This document shows positions 35,395 to 44,406 of a DNA stretch of 64,000 nt, one piece after another (positions within the stretch are counted from its first letter, which is position 1; every line of letters starts with the position of its first letter). Source of the DNA: Microbispora rosea. GTDB taxonomy: Bacteria > Actinomycetota > Actinomycetes > Streptosporangiales > Streptosporangiaceae. The position numbers were made by a program, and so were the translations under genes. The stretch lies in the NCBI RefSeq assembly GCF_900156315.1, contig NZ_FTNI01000034.1, positions 1-64,000 on the forward strand, written 5' to 3'. The notes beneath the pieces are model-generated. The model was not told the origin of the DNA. It did no database searches and worked only from the letters and a program-made list of their open reading frames with translations.

Positions 35395-36486
35395 TCAGCC
35401 GCAGCTGATGTCGCTGATCGACGGTGTGGCCGGCCCACTGCCGAGGAACCCGGCCGTTGCCGAGGCCCCCGGGGCCAGCGAGGAGTTCCACTCCGGGGCG
35501 TGGATCATCGCGAACGGCCCGCTCTGCATGGACGTGCCGTTCCACGCCTGCGTGATCGTCGCGCCGTTCGACATCTGCCACTGCACGTACCAGCCGTTGA
35601 GCGGTCCCGTGCCGGTGTTCTTGATGGTGACCTCGCCCTGGAAGCCGCCCTGCCAGGTGTTGGTCAGCTTCACCGTGGCCGTGCAGGCCGGGTTTCCGGC
35701 CGTCGGGGAGGCCGAGGGGCTGGGCGACGGGCTCGGCGACGGGCTCCTGGTGGGTGAGGCGCTCGGCGAGGGGCTCGGCGAGACGCCGTCGCGGAGGAAG
35801 TTCACGTCCGAGCAGCCGTAGAAGGTCTCCTGGCTGTCCGAGCGGTACCAGACGGCGTAGATGATGTGCCGGCCGCTCTTGTCGGGCAGCTTGCCGGAGA
35901 AGCGGTAGGCGCCGTTGCTGACCTCAGGCTCGGGGTCGGCCGTGAGGAACGGCTGCTCCTCCATGTCGTCCCACGTGAGCGGCCGGGTCGGGTTCCAGCC
36001 GTCCTTGGTGACGTAGAGCTTGAAGCCACCGGGGTGCGGCACCCATGCGCCGTAGACGAAGTTGTAGGTGCTGTTGGCCTTCAGCGTGGTGGTCGGCCAG
36101 TCTGTCCTCGGCGCGTCGTAGGCGGCGTACTTGCTGAAACCGCCGCTGCACAGCTGGCCGTCGGGGATGAAGCCCCGGGTGCGGCCGCCTCCGTCGGAGC
36201 GGAGCACGCCGTACCAGTCGTAGAGGGGCTGGGTGCCGCCGGCCGCCACGGCGTCCTTGCATGCGGGGTTGTTGGGGATGATCTGGCCGCCGGTGAGGCC
36301 GTCGGTGTAGCACGCGTACGTGCGGCTCGCGGGGGCCTGCAGGGCGCCGTGCGCCTCGGCCGCGGTCTGCGTCAGGACCGCGACGAGGCCGGCGAGCACG
36401 GCCGCCACCGCGGCGAGCACGGCGAGTTTTCGCCCGGGCCTCAGGGACAGCGATCTCCAACGCGGGGATTGCGCTGTGGTGCTCAT
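35395..36486 (-). CDS. Secreted lytic polysaccharide monooxygenase, AA10 with CBM2
   Basis: A 363-residue secreted copper enzyme. The signal peptide ends AAEA so that His46 becomes the N-terminal copper ligand (HGALQAPASR). The second His of the histidine brace is probably in AWVPHPGGFKLYV. After the AA10 domain (46-235) comes a Pro/Ser linker (SPSPSPSASP, about 236-262) and a C-terminal family-2 carbohydrate-binding module with surface Trp (TWQGGFQGEV, GWYVQWQM). AA10 enzymes cut crystalline chitin or cellulose oxidatively. No CelR/CebR box is visible upstream of its start. Confidence 0.93.
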   Translation of the reverse strand: MSTTAQSPRWRSLSLRPGRKLAVLAAVAAVLAGLVAVLTQTAAEAHGALQAPASRTYACYTDGLTGGQIIPNNPACKDAVAAGGTQPLYDWYGVLRSDGGGRTRGFIPDGQLCSGGFSKYAAYDAPRTDWPTTTLKANSTYNFVYGAWVPHPGGFKLYVTKDGWNPTRPLTWDDMEEQPFLTADPEPEVSNGAYRFSGKLPDKSGRHIIYAVWYRSDSQETFYGCSDVNFLRDGVSPSPSPSASPTRSPSPSPSPSPSASPTAGNPACTATVKLTNTWQGGFQGEVTIKNTGTGPLNGWYVQWQMSNGATITQAWNGTSMQSGPFAMIHAPEWNSSLAPGASATAGFLGSGPATPSISDISCG

Positions 36487-36687
36487 GGCTGGGGGTTCTC
36501 CTCATGGTGGGCGGGCACGCCTTCCGGAGAAGGCCGCGCCGTCTCGGGCTGTCGTACGAGAAGAACGCATGCGGCATCGCCGCACGCCCTCCTGGAGCCC
36601 ACCCATCAAGTGGCCACCGCGCACAGTGATTGAAACACGCACCGGCCGTCCGGGCCAAGCGCCGCCGCGATCTTGCCGCGCGGCGGA

Positions 36688-38226
36688 TCAGCGCCGCGGG
36701 TCGCCGAGCCCGGGATCCGGCCCGGCGCCCGGACCGGGGCCCCCCTGCGGCGGGTTCTGCGGCGGCCCTGGTGGCAGCCCGGGTGGCGGACCCTGTGGCG
36801 GACCCTGTGGCGGGCCCGGCGGCTGCCCGGGACCGCCCAGCGGGTGCCCGTACCCGGGAGGCGGCCCTTCCGGCGGCGGGCCGTGGCCCGGCCCGCCCGG
36901 TTGCCGCCGGTCTCCCGGCCCGCCTGGTCGCTGTCCGTACCAGGGCGGCACGTGAGGACCGCCGCCGGGCCACCGGCCCGGGGGTGGGGCGCCCGGCGCG
37001 TACCCCGGCGGGGGCACCCCCCGCGCGGCGTTCGCCTGGTGGCGTTCCGGCAGCGGGAACGACAGCCGGGCGTAGGCCATGAGGTCCGCGAGCGCCCGCT
37101 GCTGGGCGCGGAAGGTCTCCTCGTCCACCCCGCCCCTGGCCGCGCGGGCGTGCAGCAGCCCGAGCTCGGTGGAGGCGACCTGATAGTCGATCATCGCCCG
37201 TGCCCCGGCCCTGCCGCCGTGGGCCTTGGCCCACACCCTGGCCTGCCGGCGGCGGCGCAGGGACGACAGCATGAAGATGTCGGCCTGGTTGATCAGCCCG
37301 TTGCGCTCGTACGGCGGCAGGTAGTGGTGGATCAGGCCGACGATCCGCCGTCTGTCCCGGAAGATCACGATGAGCTCGACGATGAGCAGGATCATCAGCA
37401 GCAGGTAGGCGATGGCGAGCCCGCCGAGGCCGCCGAAGGTGGCGAAGCCGTTCCAGAGGCCGTGCAGCAGCATGGCCCCGATCCACCCGATGACGATGAC
37501 GACGACCCCCACCGCGCCCCCGCGCTGCGCGGCGTACGCGACGGCGATGCCGATCAGCGAGGTGAACAGCGGATGGGCGAACGGCGACAGCACGGCCCGC
37601 AGCACGAGCGTGGCGGCCAGCCCCTGCGCGCCGTTCTCCTCCAGCGCGGCCAGGTAGTAGCTGACGTTCTCCGACATGGCGAAGCCGAGCCCGACCATGC
37701 TGGCGTAGATGATCCCGTCGGTGGGCCCGTCCAGCTCCTGCCGCCGGAACCACAGCAGCCCGAGCAGGACCAGCCCCTTGGCCGTCTCCTCCACGGGCGG
37801 GGCGCCGAAGGTGGCGACGAGGTTGCGCGCGCTGGTCGCGTCCCCGAGCTGATGGGCCACGTAGACGAGGTTGAGCGAGTTGAGCACGCCCGCGAGCAGC
37901 ACGGCGATGCCCGCGCCCCAGGCGAACGCGAAGATAAGGTTGGTGCGCGGCTCCGGCTCCATGCGGTCGAGGGCGAGCACGCCCGCGAGCAGGAGCGGCA
38001 CGGGGGCCACCGCGAGCCCGAGCGCGATGAAGAACTGGACCGGCTCGCCGTTGATGATGTCGAAGGAGAACGACACCAGGGCGCAGATTCCGGCGACGAC
38101 CAGACCCACGATGAGGCCGATGGACGGACGCTCCCTGAGAACGGCGCGGGGGTCGAGGCCTGCCACTGTGCGACTGTAACCGACCACGCCCGCCGCGGTC
38201 CTCCTCCGGCCCCAAAAGATCCTCAT
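36688..38226 (-). CDS. PrsW-family intramembrane protease-like protein with Pro/Gly-rich tail
   Basis: About 512 residues. Some nine membrane helices (about 35-285) carry PrsW/CPBP-type motifs: APPVEETAKG with the Glu pair, AMSENVSYY, LSPFAHPLFTS and LLHGLWNGFA. PrsW of Bacillus cleaves an anti-sigma factor; the substrate here is unknown. A cytoplasmic helical part follows (YERNGLINQADIFMLSSL). The last 115 residues are Pro/Gly-rich (GPPQGPPQGPPPG). The start is uncertain: ATG 38226, or GTG codons at 38187/38184 behind GGAGGAGG. Confidence 0.82.
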   Translation of the reverse strand: MRIFWGRRRTAAGVVGYSRTVAGLDPRAVLRERPSIGLIVGLVVAGICALVSFSFDIINGEPVQFFIALGLAVAPVPLLLAGVLALDRMEPEPRTNLIFAFAWGAGIAVLLAGVLNSLNLVYVAHQLGDATSARNLVATFGAPPVEETAKGLVLLGLLWFRRQELDGPTDGIIYASMVGLGFAMSENVSYYLAALEENGAQGLAATLVLRAVLSPFAHPLFTSLIGIAVAYAAQRGGAVGVVVIVIGWIGAMLLHGLWNGFATFGGLGGLAIAYLLLMILLIVELIVIFRDRRRIVGLIHHYLPPYERNGLINQADIFMLSSLRRRRQARVWAKAHGGRAGARAMIDYQVASTELGLLHARAARGGVDEETFRAQQRALADLMAYARLSFPLPERHQANAARGVPPPGYAPGAPPPGRWPGGGPHVPPWYGQRPGGPGDRRQPGGPGHGPPPEGPPPGYGHPLGGPGQPPGPPQGPPQGPPPGLPPGPPQNPPQGGPGPGAGPDPGLGDPRR

Positions 38227-38306
38227 GCATTCCGTGCCGGGGCAAGTATCTCGCAGGCGCGCCGGTCGTCCCGAACACGTCCCGGTTGCGGGCACAATGG
38301 GCGATC

Positions 38307-39857
38307 ATGGATGTCGCACCACGTGACGGGCTCGGACGACGGGGGTTCCTCCGTATCGCGTGCGCCGCCGCCGTCGGCTCGGTGGCCGCATGCGCGCCCG
38401 GGTCCCGGGAAGGCTCCACGCCCGCCTCCTCCTCGCCCTCCCCCGCCTCTCCGTCGCCGTCCAGGAAGCCGGTGGCGGAACGGCTGCTGCCCGGCGACCC
38501 GGACTGGCGGGTGCGCGAGCGCGGCTCCGACGAGGCGATCGAGGGCTACGGCGACCGCGCGAGCGTGCTGCCCGGGGAGTCGTTCGGGCTGCACGTCTCC
38601 ACCACCGAGGGCCGCTACCGGGTCACGGCCTACCGGATGGGCTGGTACGGCGGCACGCTCGCCCGCCGGGTGTGGCGCTCGGGGTGGATGAAGGGGCGCG
38701 ACCAGGGCCGCGGACGGCTCGCCGGCGACACCCGCACCGTACGGGCCCGGTGGCGGCGCTCCCTGACCGTGTCCACGGAGGGCTGGCCGGAGGGGGCCTA
38801 CCTGCTGCGCCTTGACACCGAGCGCGGCCACCAGCGGTACGTGCCGCTGGTCGTGCGCTCGGCCTCCGGGGCCGGCCGCACGGTCCTCGTGCACGCCACC
38901 CCCACCTGGCAGGCGTACAACCGGTGGGGCGGCTACAGCCTCTACTACGGCGAGGACGGCCGCTACGAGAGCCGCTCGCTCGCGGTCAGCTTCGACCGGC
39001 CCTACGACAGCACCGGGATGGAGAAGTTCCTCATCCACGAGCGGCCGGTGGTGGCCCTCGCCGAACGGCTCGGCCTGCCCCTGGCGTACACGACGGGCGG
39101 CGACCTGGAGGCCGGCGACGACGTGCTCACCGGCGCCTCCGCGGTCATCTTCCTCGGGCACGACGAGTACTGGACGCCCGGGGTGCGCCGCACGGTGACC
39201 GAGGCCCGCGACGCCGGCGCCAACCTGGCCTTCCTGGGCGCCAACACCTGCTTCCGCCGCGTCCGGATGGAGGAGGACGGCAAGCTGGTGGTCTGCTACA
39301 AGACCGCGGTGGACCGCGACCCGCTGGTCCGCACGCGCCCGTCGCTGGCGACGACCGACTTCCGGGCGGCGCCGAAGGCCGATCCCGAGTCGTCGCTCAT
39401 CGGGGTCTACTACGACGGCTATCCCGTGGACGCGCCGTTCGTGGTGCACGAGCCCCGCCACTGGATCTTCGCGGGCACCGGCGTGCGCCGCGGCGACGCG
39501 TTCCCCCACCTCGTGGGCGTGGAGTACGACCGGGTGAACACGGACGTGCCGACGCCCAGGCCGCTGCAGATCCTCGCCCACTCGCCGGTCACCTGCGTGG
39601 GACGGCCCAGCTTCGCCGACGCGGCCTACTACACCGCCCCGAGCGGGGCCGGGGTGTTCGCCTCGGGAACCATGCGGTGGGCCGAGACGCTCATGGCACG
39701 CACCCGCGACCTGCCGCGGGCGCACGGGATCGATGCGCGTACGCGGGCCTTCGTCACCGCCACGACGACCAACCTGCTCAAGGGTTTCGCCGAAGGACCC
39801 GCCGCCGAGCGCCTGCCCGCCCCCGACGACAACGTCCGCCGCGTCTACCGCGCCTGA
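38307..39857 (+). CDS. Tat-exported lipoprotein with N,N-dimethylformamidase beta-subunit-like domain
   Basis: A 516-residue protein. The N-terminus has a twin-Arg signal (GRRGFLRIACAAAVGSVAAC) ending in a lipobox Cys at about 31, then a Ser/Pro spacer. The body resembles the large subunit of dimethylformamidase: YRMGWYGGTLARRVW, WQAYNRWGGYSLY, GHDEYWTPGVRR and AFLGANTCFRRVR. In the enzyme this domain binds iron through Tyr/Glu side chains; whether this homologue is an amidase is unknown. Divergent from the PrsW-like gene. Confidence 0.8.
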   Translation: MDVAPRDGLGRRGFLRIACAAAVGSVAACAPGSREGSTPASSSPSPASPSPSRKPVAERLLPGDPDWRVRERGSDEAIEGYGDRASVLPGESFGLHVSTTEGRYRVTAYRMGWYGGTLARRVWRSGWMKGRDQGRGRLAGDTRTVRARWRRSLTVSTEGWPEGAYLLRLDTERGHQRYVPLVVRSASGAGRTVLVHATPTWQAYNRWGGYSLYYGEDGRYESRSLAVSFDRPYDSTGMEKFLIHERPVVALAERLGLPLAYTTGGDLEAGDDVLTGASAVIFLGHDEYWTPGVRRTVTEARDAGANLAFLGANTCFRRVRMEEDGKLVVCYKTAVDRDPLVRTRPSLATTDFRAAPKADPESSLIGVYYDGYPVDAPFVVHEPRHWIFAGTGVRRGDAFPHLVGVEYDRVNTDVPTPRPLQILAHSPVTCVGRPSFADAAYYTAPSGAGVFASGTMRWAETLMARTRDLPRAHGIDARTRAFVTATTTNLLKGFAEGPAAERLPAPDDNVRRVYRA

Positions 39858-39925
39858 CGCCGCGGCCCGTCGCGGACGGGCGCCCTCCCCGCCTGCCGTA
39901 CGGCGTCGCGCGCGCAGGCCCGCCC

Positions 39926-39976
39926 TTGACTAGTAGATCGACTGGTCGATATAACCCTATAGACCGAACGTTCTAT
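39926..39976 (+). promoter_or_regulatory. Strong promoter with two inverted repeats before the SnoaL-like gene
   Basis: TTGACT (39926-39931) and TATAAC (39950-39955) are spaced by 18 bp. Between them lies the perfect repeat ATCGAC-TG-GTCGAT (39937-39950). A second, ATAGA-N8-TCTAT (39959-39976), spans the expected transcription start. Either would let a repressor, likely TetR-type, silence the gene. The regulator is not in the window. Confidence 0.72.
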
Positions 39977-39994
39977 CTCGCTCAGGGAGCCGAT

Positions 39995-40393
39995 GTGCCG
40001 CAACTGACCACGGCCGAGGTCATCGACCGCTTCAACCACGCGTTCGTCCACCACGACCCCGCGATTCTCGACGACCTGGTCGCCGAGGACTGCGTGATGG
40101 AGGCCGTCCAGCCGGCTCCGGACGGGGAGCGCGTCGAGGGACGCCAGGCGTGCCTGACGTTCTGGCGGACGCTCGCCGGCGACCGCACCACCCAGTTCGG
40201 GCCGGAGGACGTCTGGGTCGACGGCGACCGCGCGACGATCACGTGGCGCTACCGCTTCGGCGACGGCCCCGGCGACTCGGTGCGCGGAGTGAACCTCATG
40301 CGGGTCCGGGACGGGAGAATCGTCGCGGCCCTCGGCTACAGCAAGACCGGCGCCCCCGTCCCGCTCGCCACCGACTCCGACGCCCGGGCCTGA
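39995..40393 (+). CDS. SnoaL/NTF2-like protein
   Basis: A 132-residue NTF2-fold protein (VIDRFNHAFVHHDPAILDDL, DVWVDGDRATITWRYRFG, VNLMRVRDGRIVAALGY). Such folds serve as small isomerases, hydrolases or ligand binders. GTG at 39995 is preceded by AGGGAG at five bases. It lies 2 bp before the quinone-reductase gene and is transcribed with it from the operator-loaded promoter, which suggests both act on the same inducing compound. Confidence 0.8.
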   Translation: MPQLTTAEVIDRFNHAFVHHDPAILDDLVAEDCVMEAVQPAPDGERVEGRQACLTFWRTLAGDRTTQFGPEDVWVDGDRATITWRYRFGDGPGDSVRGVNLMRVRDGRIVAALGYSKTGAPVPLATDSDARA

Positions 40394-40395
40394 CC

Positions 40396-41397
40396 ATGCG
40401 CAGCTACCACCTCGACAGCGGCGCCGGAATCGCGGGTCTGACGATCAGAGACCATCCCGACCCGGTCCCCGGCCCCGGTCAGGTCGTCGTCGCCGTACGC
40501 GCGGCGTCTCTGAGCTTCCGGGAACTGATGATCGCCCGCGGCGACTACGTCCTGCCGGTGAAGCCGGACGTGGTCCCGCTGTCCGACGGGGCCGGAGACA
40601 TCGTGTCGGTCGGGCCCGGGGTCGACCCGCGGCGGATCGGCGAGCGGGTCGCCGCCACCCTCTTCCCCAGCTGGCAGGACGGCCCGTTCGGCATCGAGCA
40701 CCTGCCGCAGCGAGGCGGCTCGCTGGACGGCATGCTCACGGAACGCGCCGTGGTCGCCGAGGACGCTCTGGTGCCGGTTCCCGGCCACTTGTCCTACGAG
40801 GAGGCGGCGACGCTCCCGTGCGCCGCGGTCACCGCCTGGAACGCCGTGACCGGCGCGGACGGTCTGCGTCCGGGCCAGACGGTGGTGACGCAGGGATCGG
40901 GCGGGGTGTCGCTGTTCGCCCTGCAGTTCGCCAAGACGCTCGGCGCCCGGGTGATCGCCACCACCAGCGCGCCCGGGAAGGCGGCCCGCCTGCTCGATCT
41001 CGGCGCGGACGATGTCATCGACTACCGTGCCGTCCCCGACTGGCCGGCGAGGGTGCGGGAACTCACCGGCGGGCGGGGCGCCGACCGCGTCATCGACGTG
41101 GCCGGCCTGCTGGAACAGTCCCTCAAGGCGGTGGCGATGGCAGGCCACGTCGCGTGCGTGGGCTTCGTCTCCGACACCGCGCCCCCGGTCGACACGCGCA
41201 CGCTCTTCGCCTCCGGCGCCACCGTGCGCGCCGTCGCGGTCGGCAGCCGCGCCCAGTTCCTCGCCATGAACCGAGCCATCGAGGTCAACGGCCTTCGCCC
41301 GGTCATCGACCGCGCGTTCCCCTTCGACCAGGCTCGCGACGCCTATGACCGTTACGCCTCGGGCAAGGCGTTCGGCAAGGTCGTCATCACCATCTGA
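40396..41397 (+). CDS. Zinc-type alcohol dehydrogenase-like/quinone oxidoreductase
   Basis: A 333-residue medium-chain dehydrogenase. The GroES-like part is at 1-125 (GQVVVAVRAASLSFRELMI, DGAGDIVSVGPGVD). The Rossmann part has GLRPGQTVVTQGSGGVSLFA and DVIDYRAVPDW. The catalytic and structural zinc cysteines are lacking, so it belongs to the zinc-free quinone-reductase-like group, probably using NADPH. It is second in a two-gene operon with the SnoaL-like protein. Confidence 0.88.
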   Translation: MRSYHLDSGAGIAGLTIRDHPDPVPGPGQVVVAVRAASLSFRELMIARGDYVLPVKPDVVPLSDGAGDIVSVGPGVDPRRIGERVAATLFPSWQDGPFGIEHLPQRGGSLDGMLTERAVVAEDALVPVPGHLSYEEAATLPCAAVTAWNAVTGADGLRPGQTVVTQGSGGVSLFALQFAKTLGARVIATTSAPGKAARLLDLGADDVIDYRAVPDWPARVRELTGGRGADRVIDVAGLLEQSLKAVAMAGHVACVGFVSDTAPPVDTRTLFASGATVRAVAVGSRAQFLAMNRAIEVNGLRPVIDRAFPFDQARDAYDRYASGKAFGKVVITI

Positions 41398-41711
41398 CCT
41401 CGGCGCGGACGTCAGCGGCACCCTGGTGGCGACCGCACCGGATCAGCGCGAAGAGAGGTCCGTCCGGGCTCCCCCGGGCGGGGCCTCTCCTGGTTCACGA
41501 GGGCGCCGCGGCTCGTGCGGCGATGTGTTCAAGCCGACCGGAAGCGTCGCGGCACCGCTGCACCTACTCCCCTGATCCGTACGCCGCCCCGGCACCGGCC
41601 GGGTCGTGGGCGTACGCGCGGCCGTAGCCAGGGGTGACGTCCACGGGGGACGCCCGCGACGCCCTCCGCGCCACCGTTGGGCCTCTCTTCGAAGACGACG
41701 AGAGGTGCGGA
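41398..41711. other. Intergenic, with terminator-like hairpin
   Basis: No gene is supported here. A hairpin at 41454-41488 (AGAGGTCCGTCCGGG against CCCGGGCGGGGCCTCT, imperfect) probably ends the SnoaL/oxidoreductase transcript. The rest looks like non-coding remnants before the MMPL fragment. Confidence 0.5.
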
Positions 41712-41937
41712 ATGGAGACGTTGCGACGCCTGGCCGGTCTGCCCGCGGGACGGATCGGCAAGTGCGTGGTGATCGCCGCCTGGCTGGTGGTGCTCGCCCC
41801 CCGGCGCGCTGGCCGCGGGGATCGGGCAGGTGCAGGACAACGACGAGACCAGCTGGATGCCATCGGGGGCCCAGTCGACCCCGGGCCGTGGAACTCGCCC
41901 GGCGGGAGTTCCCCCGTATAGGAGTGTAGCCCCACGC
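41712..41937 (+). pseudogene. N-terminal fragment of an MMPL-family transporter, frameshifted
   Basis: It starts like an intact MMPL/RND transporter (METLRRLAGLPAGRIGKCVV, then IAAWLVVLA as first helix). The conserved continuation then appears in other frames: GALAAGIGQVQDNDETSWMP, and next AVELARREFP. One shift is at the C6 run 41797-41802 and a second near 41880-41887. Coding ends at a TAG at 41935-41937, with most of the gene missing. The rest of the transporter is found at about 44434-44810. Confidence 0.75.
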
Positions 41938-42403
41938 ACGAGGTTCGTCCGGGGCTTTCGAGTGTGCTCAGGGGCAGAGAATCATCCGGGACGCACGACA
42001 ATCCGAAGTCGATGTTCTTCTCGATGCCGTCGAGGTGTTAAACCATCGCGATCTGGGCGGCGAGCATGCCGATCTGGAGGCGGAGCTCGGGGGGCGTGTG
42101 GTCGTTGAGCTGTACGCGCACCGCAGCGAGCTTTTCCCGGGCGATCCTGACACTGGTGTCCGCCATGGGGGTTACCTGCTCCCCTTCTCCGATGGGATCA
42201 GCACCTTGTCGAGGAACTCATCGAGGGTGTCTTCGTCGAGGTTGCCGTCCACGGCCAGCGCCGTTTCGATCGATCGCTTGCCGCCTCGCGGGAGCTTGTA
42301 CCGCGCAGGCCGGGCGGGTGGGGTGGGCTGCGGCGAACTGCTCGATGCGGTTGGTGATGATGCCGGCGACGGCGTGCGCATGGGCGCGGCCATCGCATCG
42401 GGC
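41938..42403. pseudogene. Decayed coding remnants of unknown family
   Basis: On the minus strand two pieces look like former proteins. One ends YKLPRGGKRSIETALAVDGN...LIPSEKGSR (42300-42172). Five bases later a 42-codon frame begins ADTSVRIAREKLAAVRVQL (42166-42038), ended by a TAA after which the frame continues HLDGIEKNIDFGL. The in-frame stop and the lack of a full start for the first piece suggest a broken gene. I do not recognise the family. Confidence 0.4.
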
Positions 42404-43312
42404 CTACAGCAGGCGGCGGGGGCCGACAGCCTGAAATGCCTCCACCAGGGCATGAACGGCGGCACGCCGGTCGGTGCGCCGGCACGCGACGTAGTAGACC
42501 AGGGGCGCAGCGCCGGTCAGCGTCACCGACCGCAGGCTAGACCCTAAGAGTGGAGCGATGTGCGCGACCGCGGCGATCACGGCCTTGCCCTCGACGATGC
42601 GCCGCAAGACGCCTATGACATCCTCGGACTCGACCTCGACCAGGCGCGCCTCGCGGCGGGACCGCACGTCTGCGAGCCAGAACTGGTTCATCCACTCCTC
42701 GGCGACGGCCGGGATATACAACATTGGCTGTTCGATAAAGTCCTCCACCTTCATCGTTCCGGCGTCGGCGAGGGGATGCCGGGCGGCGACCACGCCGATG
42801 CGAGCGCTCGTGATGGTCAGGGGGAACGACTCCACGGCGGGATGGTGGATGGGCGCTATGTTCCACAGCACGTCCACCCCATGCTCGGGCAGGCAGCGAG
42901 TTAGCTCGGAAAAGGGAACGTCCTGAAGCACCAGCCGGGTCTCGGGGAAGCTACGGCGGACGTGCCGTGCGATGCGGGTCATGTCGAATTGCCCAAGGAT
43001 CGCGCCGCCGCCGGCGGGCATACCGACCCGCAGCGTGTAGCGGGCGGGTGCCGCCCGGGCACTCTCACGGGCGGCGACGGCCTGAGCCATCAAGGGTTCG
43101 GCGGCGATCGCGAACCGTCGGCCTGCGGACGTAACGGCGAGCACACCCGTAGAGTCCCGCTCGACGAGGGGGACACCGAGTTGTCGTTCCAGACGTTGGA
43201 CCCGCTTCGTCAACGCAGATGAGCTCATGTGCAGCCGCACGGCCGCACGCCCATAGTGCATCTCCTCCACGAGGACCAAGAAGTTGGCGACCAAACCCAG
43301 ATCTAGGTCCAT
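42404..43312 (-). CDS. LysR-family transcriptional regulator
   Basis: A 302-residue LTTR. The winged HTH is at 1-60 (NFLVLVEEMHYGRAAVRLH, SSSALTKRVQRLERQLGVPL). The effector domain is from about 90 (YTLRVGMPAGGGAILGQF, LTITSARIGVVAARHPLAD). It lies inside a broken MMPL locus, and its GC content is lower than that of its neighbours, which suggests it arrived with the insertion. The start is set at ATG 43312, giving the usual MDLDLG opening; ATG 43321 is close by. No target gene is evident; the secreted-protein gene 380 bp away is divergent. Confidence 0.88.
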   Translation of the reverse strand: MDLDLGLVANFLVLVEEMHYGRAAVRLHMSSSALTKRVQRLERQLGVPLVERDSTGVLAVTSAGRRFAIAAEPLMAQAVAARESARAAPARYTLRVGMPAGGGAILGQFDMTRIARHVRRSFPETRLVLQDVPFSELTRCLPEHGVDVLWNIAPIHHPAVESFPLTITSARIGVVAARHPLADAGTMKVEDFIEQPMLYIPAVAEEWMNQFWLADVRSRREARLVEVESEDVIGVLRRIVEGKAVIAAVAHIAPLLGSSLRSVTLTGAAPLVYYVACRRTDRRAAVHALVEAFQAVGPRRLL

Positions 43313-43690
43313 ACGCCGCATTGTGCTTGAACCCGGCGACCGATCCAAGATGCCGGATTAGGGACATCGATCAGCGGTCGCTGCCGAAGTCTCCGGCACT
43401 GTCAAGACCCGATTCCGCATTGGAACGAGGGCGTGTCACACCCCACCAATGCGCGTAGAAATTCACCCAATACGGCATTGATCCAGACGCGCCCGCGCGC
43501 ATTGGTCCGAAAGCAAGGTCGGTAGGGGAGATGGCGAAAACGACAAGGCGTCGTAGCGGCCGGCGCGCGGACGTACTCCTCTGACCTCGTCTCGAACTCG
43601 CCGTTGAGGGATAGGACCGTCGCAGCTAGCGTCCATTCCGTGTGGCCGCAGTTGTGACAATTCAGCGAAGGTCCACACAAGGAGGCTTAA
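43313..43690. other. Intergenic region with promoter of the secreted-protein gene
   Basis: No convincing coding sequence lies in this 378-bp gap. A promoter TTGAGG-N17-TAGCGT lies at 43604-43632, pointing to the 43691 gene. The LysR box should be in this gap, but I could not place one with confidence. Confidence 0.5.
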
Positions 43691-44191
43691 ATGGCCATAC
43701 GCACTGGACGTCGAACACTGTCCATGCTGGGGACGCTCATCGCGATGGCAGGTGCGGCATTCGTCGCCGCTTCGGGCACAGCCGAGAGCGCCACGCCAGG
43801 CCCGGCCGCCGTGTACAGCGGATGGAAGAACAACTTCTCGACTGGGAAGACCGCGCCCGGCCAGCAGAAGCAGGTCGCCAGGCTCTTTCTACCAGCGGGC
43901 AGCTACACCGTGTTCGCCAAGCTCAATCTGGAGCCGCCAGTTACCGAAGGCTACCCCGCGATCGTTAAGTGCTACCTTCGGGCTGGAGACGACAACGATT
44001 ACGCTGTCGCCACCCAGGATCCGGTCCTTGCGTCGGTTCCCATGTCCTTGAACGTCGTGCACACCTTCACGGCAGGCGGCCAAGTGCTACTGAGCTGCGG
44101 AAGCCTTATTTCGTCAGCCACCACAGAGCTGAGCATGATCAAGATTACGGCCATCCAGGCATCCTCGCTTTCGAACAAACTCCTGCCGTAG
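43691..44191 (+). CDS. Small secreted protein of unknown function
   Basis: A 166-residue protein. A signal peptide (TLSMLGTLIAMAGAAFVAAS, cleavage near ASGTAESA) is followed by a mature part rich in beta strands (QVARLFLPAGSYTVFAKLNL, AIVKCYLRAGDD, QVLLSCGSLISS). Its only two mature cysteines probably form a disulfide. It resembles a jelly-roll or cell-surface module in style, but I do not recognise a family. The start is certain: AAGGAGG lies five bases before ATG. It has its own promoter and sits within the disrupted MMPL locus. Confidence 0.75.
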   Translation: MAIRTGRRTLSMLGTLIAMAGAAFVAASGTAESATPGPAAVYSGWKNNFSTGKTAPGQQKQVARLFLPAGSYTVFAKLNLEPPVTEGYPAIVKCYLRAGDDNDYAVATQDPVLASVPMSLNVVHTFTAGGQVLLSCGSLISSATTELSMIKITAIQASSLSNKLLP

Positions 44192-44406
44192 CCTGCTCGA
44201 CTCAGCTGTGCGACATCCCGTGAATTCCTCTGGCCCCCTGCCGGGGGCCCAGAGCCTGCCCTGGGGTTCTCCCTTGTTGCCCGCTGGGTCAGCTTGTGAC
44301 GTAACTTGGTGCCGCTTCGCAACCGCCGGCTCCCTCCCCCTGATGCCGTGCCAGCGACTCTGTCCAGTCGTCCGCCTCGTCGGTCCGGGAGATCAAGAAG
44401 ACAGGG

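Noticed and set aside
35239-35757. Reading frame starting at the GTG behind the orphan CelR/CebR box
   Set aside because: It begins after a good ribosome-binding-like site but runs through the hairpin and antisense through the LPMO gene. The residues show no signal peptide or family.
36688-37050. Possible collagen-like or repeat gene on the plus strand
   Set aside because: It is the reverse of the Pro/Gly-rich tail of the PrsW-like protein.
43402-43680. 92-codon minus-strand frame between LysR and the secreted-protein gene
   Set aside because: The start (CGPSLNCHNCGHTEW) looks faintly like a zinc motif, but there is no ribosome-binding site. It covers the promoter of the divergent gene and lacks coding bias.
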